In this document: in pieces, positions 63,045 to 63,425 of the stretch
Layout: each line of letters begins with the position of its first letter
How positions within the stretch are numbered: position 1 is the stretch's first letter
From: an uncultured Actinomycetes bacterium
GTDB lineage: Bacteria > Actinomycetota > Actinomycetes > Nanopelagicales > Nanopelagicaceae
NCBI GenBank assembly: GCA_903834515.1
Contig: CAILJM010000016.1
Span: 1-63,425, forward strand
Direction: 5' to 3'
DNA: 63,425 nt
Translations under genes and position numbers: made by a program
The notes under the pieces: generated by a model
What the model was told of the DNA's origin: nothing
What the model saw: only the letters and a program-made list of their open reading frames with translations
The model's database searches: none

Positions 63045-63425
63045 TTCTTAACCCCCTTCTTAATGACAATCACAATCTTCGAGCCCTTCTTTATACCCGT
63101 AATTTTTATACTGGCGCTGGACTTTCCGGTTTTCGAAGCGCTCGCCTTGAAGGAGCCCGTAGGAATAGCGGTTGGCGTAGAAGTTGCTGCGCTCTGAGGT
63201 ATTTCACTTTGATTTACGGCGGTTGAGCCTGAAGAAGTCGGGATTGTATTCGCATTTGATTGAGCAGCAGCCTTCGCTTCGGCAACAACCTTTGCAGCGG
63301 CAGCAGCTTTCGCATCCGCAGCGGCCTTCAATTTTGCCTTCGCATCAGCAGCAGCCTTCGCATCAGCAGCAGCCTTCGCATCAGCAGCAGCCTTCGCATC
63401 AGCAGCAGCCTTCGCATCAACAGCA
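63041..63425 (-). CDS. Ala/Lys-rich repeat protein, C-terminal part
   Basis: The frame is open to the right window edge, so the start is not seen. Visible are about 127 residues. First come AKAAAD hexapeptide repeats, a likely single long helix as in TolA-like proteins. Then follows a Ser/Thr/Pro-rich linker, and finally a small basic domain with KASASKTGKSSASIKITGIKKGSKIVIVIKKGVKK-like content. The stop overlaps the GTG of the membrane protein gene. It is probably an exported spacer or periplasm-spanning protein working with that membrane protein (inference). Confidence 0.65.
   Translation of the reverse strand, partial: AVDAKAAADAKAAADAKAAADAKAAADAKAKLKAAADAKAAAAAKVVAEAKAAAQSNANTIPTSSGSTAVNQSEIPQSAATSTPTAIPTGSFKASASKTGKSSASIKITGIKKGSKIVIVIKKGVKK
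63337..63425 (-). repeat. 18-bp tandem coding repeat (AKAAAD)
   Basis: Five near-perfect copies of an 18-base unit reading CTTCGCATCAGCAGCAGC on the plus strand, running into the window edge. It keeps the frame and codes six residues per unit. Confidence 0.9.

Noticed and set aside
63337-63425. Regular 18-bp repeats resembling a CRISPR array
   Set aside because: There are no spacers; the units are contiguous, keep frame and code AKAAAD.
1-63425. Mobile elements, prophage, toxin-antitoxin or defence genes
   Set aside because: No transposase, integrase, recombinase or known defence domain was seen in any convincing reading frame, and no flanking inverted repeats were noticed near the tRNA genes.

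Overview
The window looks like one compact chromosomal segment of a free-living, sugar-scavenging actinobacterium with moderate GC and short intergenic gaps. It most resembles the freshwater acI / Nanopelagicales group (Ca. Planktophila or Nanopelagicus type). That assignment is inferred from an FprA-type ferredoxin reductase, a cydABDC operon, many apparently leaderless promoters (TANNNT 5-7 nt before the start codon), dense sugar ABC and glycoside hydrolase genes, and no phage, IS or CRISPR signature. No rRNA or marker gene is present to confirm it.

Layout. (1) 1-20976, glycan block: partial GH78 rhamnosidase, GH3 beta-glucosidase, a ThuA / Gfo-Idh-MocA / hydrolase operon on the minus strand, an MFS carrier, an ABC importer (binding protein, two permeases) with a GH42 galactosidase, a GH2 LacZ, a GH1 beta-glucosidase, an acyltransferase-3 gene, and MalG-like and MalF-like permeases around an aldo/keto reductase. 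(2) 21050-25773: tRNA-Ser, a NIPSNAP protein, then an RpiB-like isomerase, a one-chain DhaK-DhaL kinase and an SDR. These three together match the known D-threitol / D-erythrulose route. A zinc alcohol dehydrogenase follows. (3) 25801-33643: PIG-V-like membrane mannosyltransferase, aldo/keto reductase, second ThuA, cytochrome P450, ADP-ribosylglycohydrolase, PfkB kinase, and a 686-residue reading frame that joins a complete MalG-like permease to a complete acyltransferase-3 protein. (4) 33647-46779, L-arabinose regulon: LacI regulator, two LacI-type operators, binding protein, two permeases, GH51 arabinofuranosidase, araB, araD, araA, mutarotase, iron-type alcohol dehydrogenase and MFS carrier. 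(5) 46770-53911: cydABDC (minus) and a divergent fprA. (6) 53973-63425: two tRNAs with terminators, a Tat-exported Mo-cofactor oxidoreductase, hydrolase, VOC protein, a large secreted protein with a tandem C-terminal domain, mutM, an isochorismatase-like hydrolase, and a pair of unusual repeat-rich envelope genes that run off the right edge.

How it works together. Oligosaccharides are bound by secreted binding proteins, imported, and cut inside the cell, since none of the fully seen glycosidases has a signal peptide. The sugars then enter central metabolism through arabinose, erythrulose and keto-sugar type steps. No sugar-importer ATPase is encoded here, so the permeases must use an ATPase encoded elsewhere.

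The least conventional object is the permease-acyltransferase joint frame at 31583-33643, with a strong internal ribosome binding site exactly at the domain junction. A separate-gene version of the same two families sits at 17007-19063. Three of the four MalG-like permeases also have Arg or Lys in place of the conserved glycine of the EAA loop that docks the ATPase.
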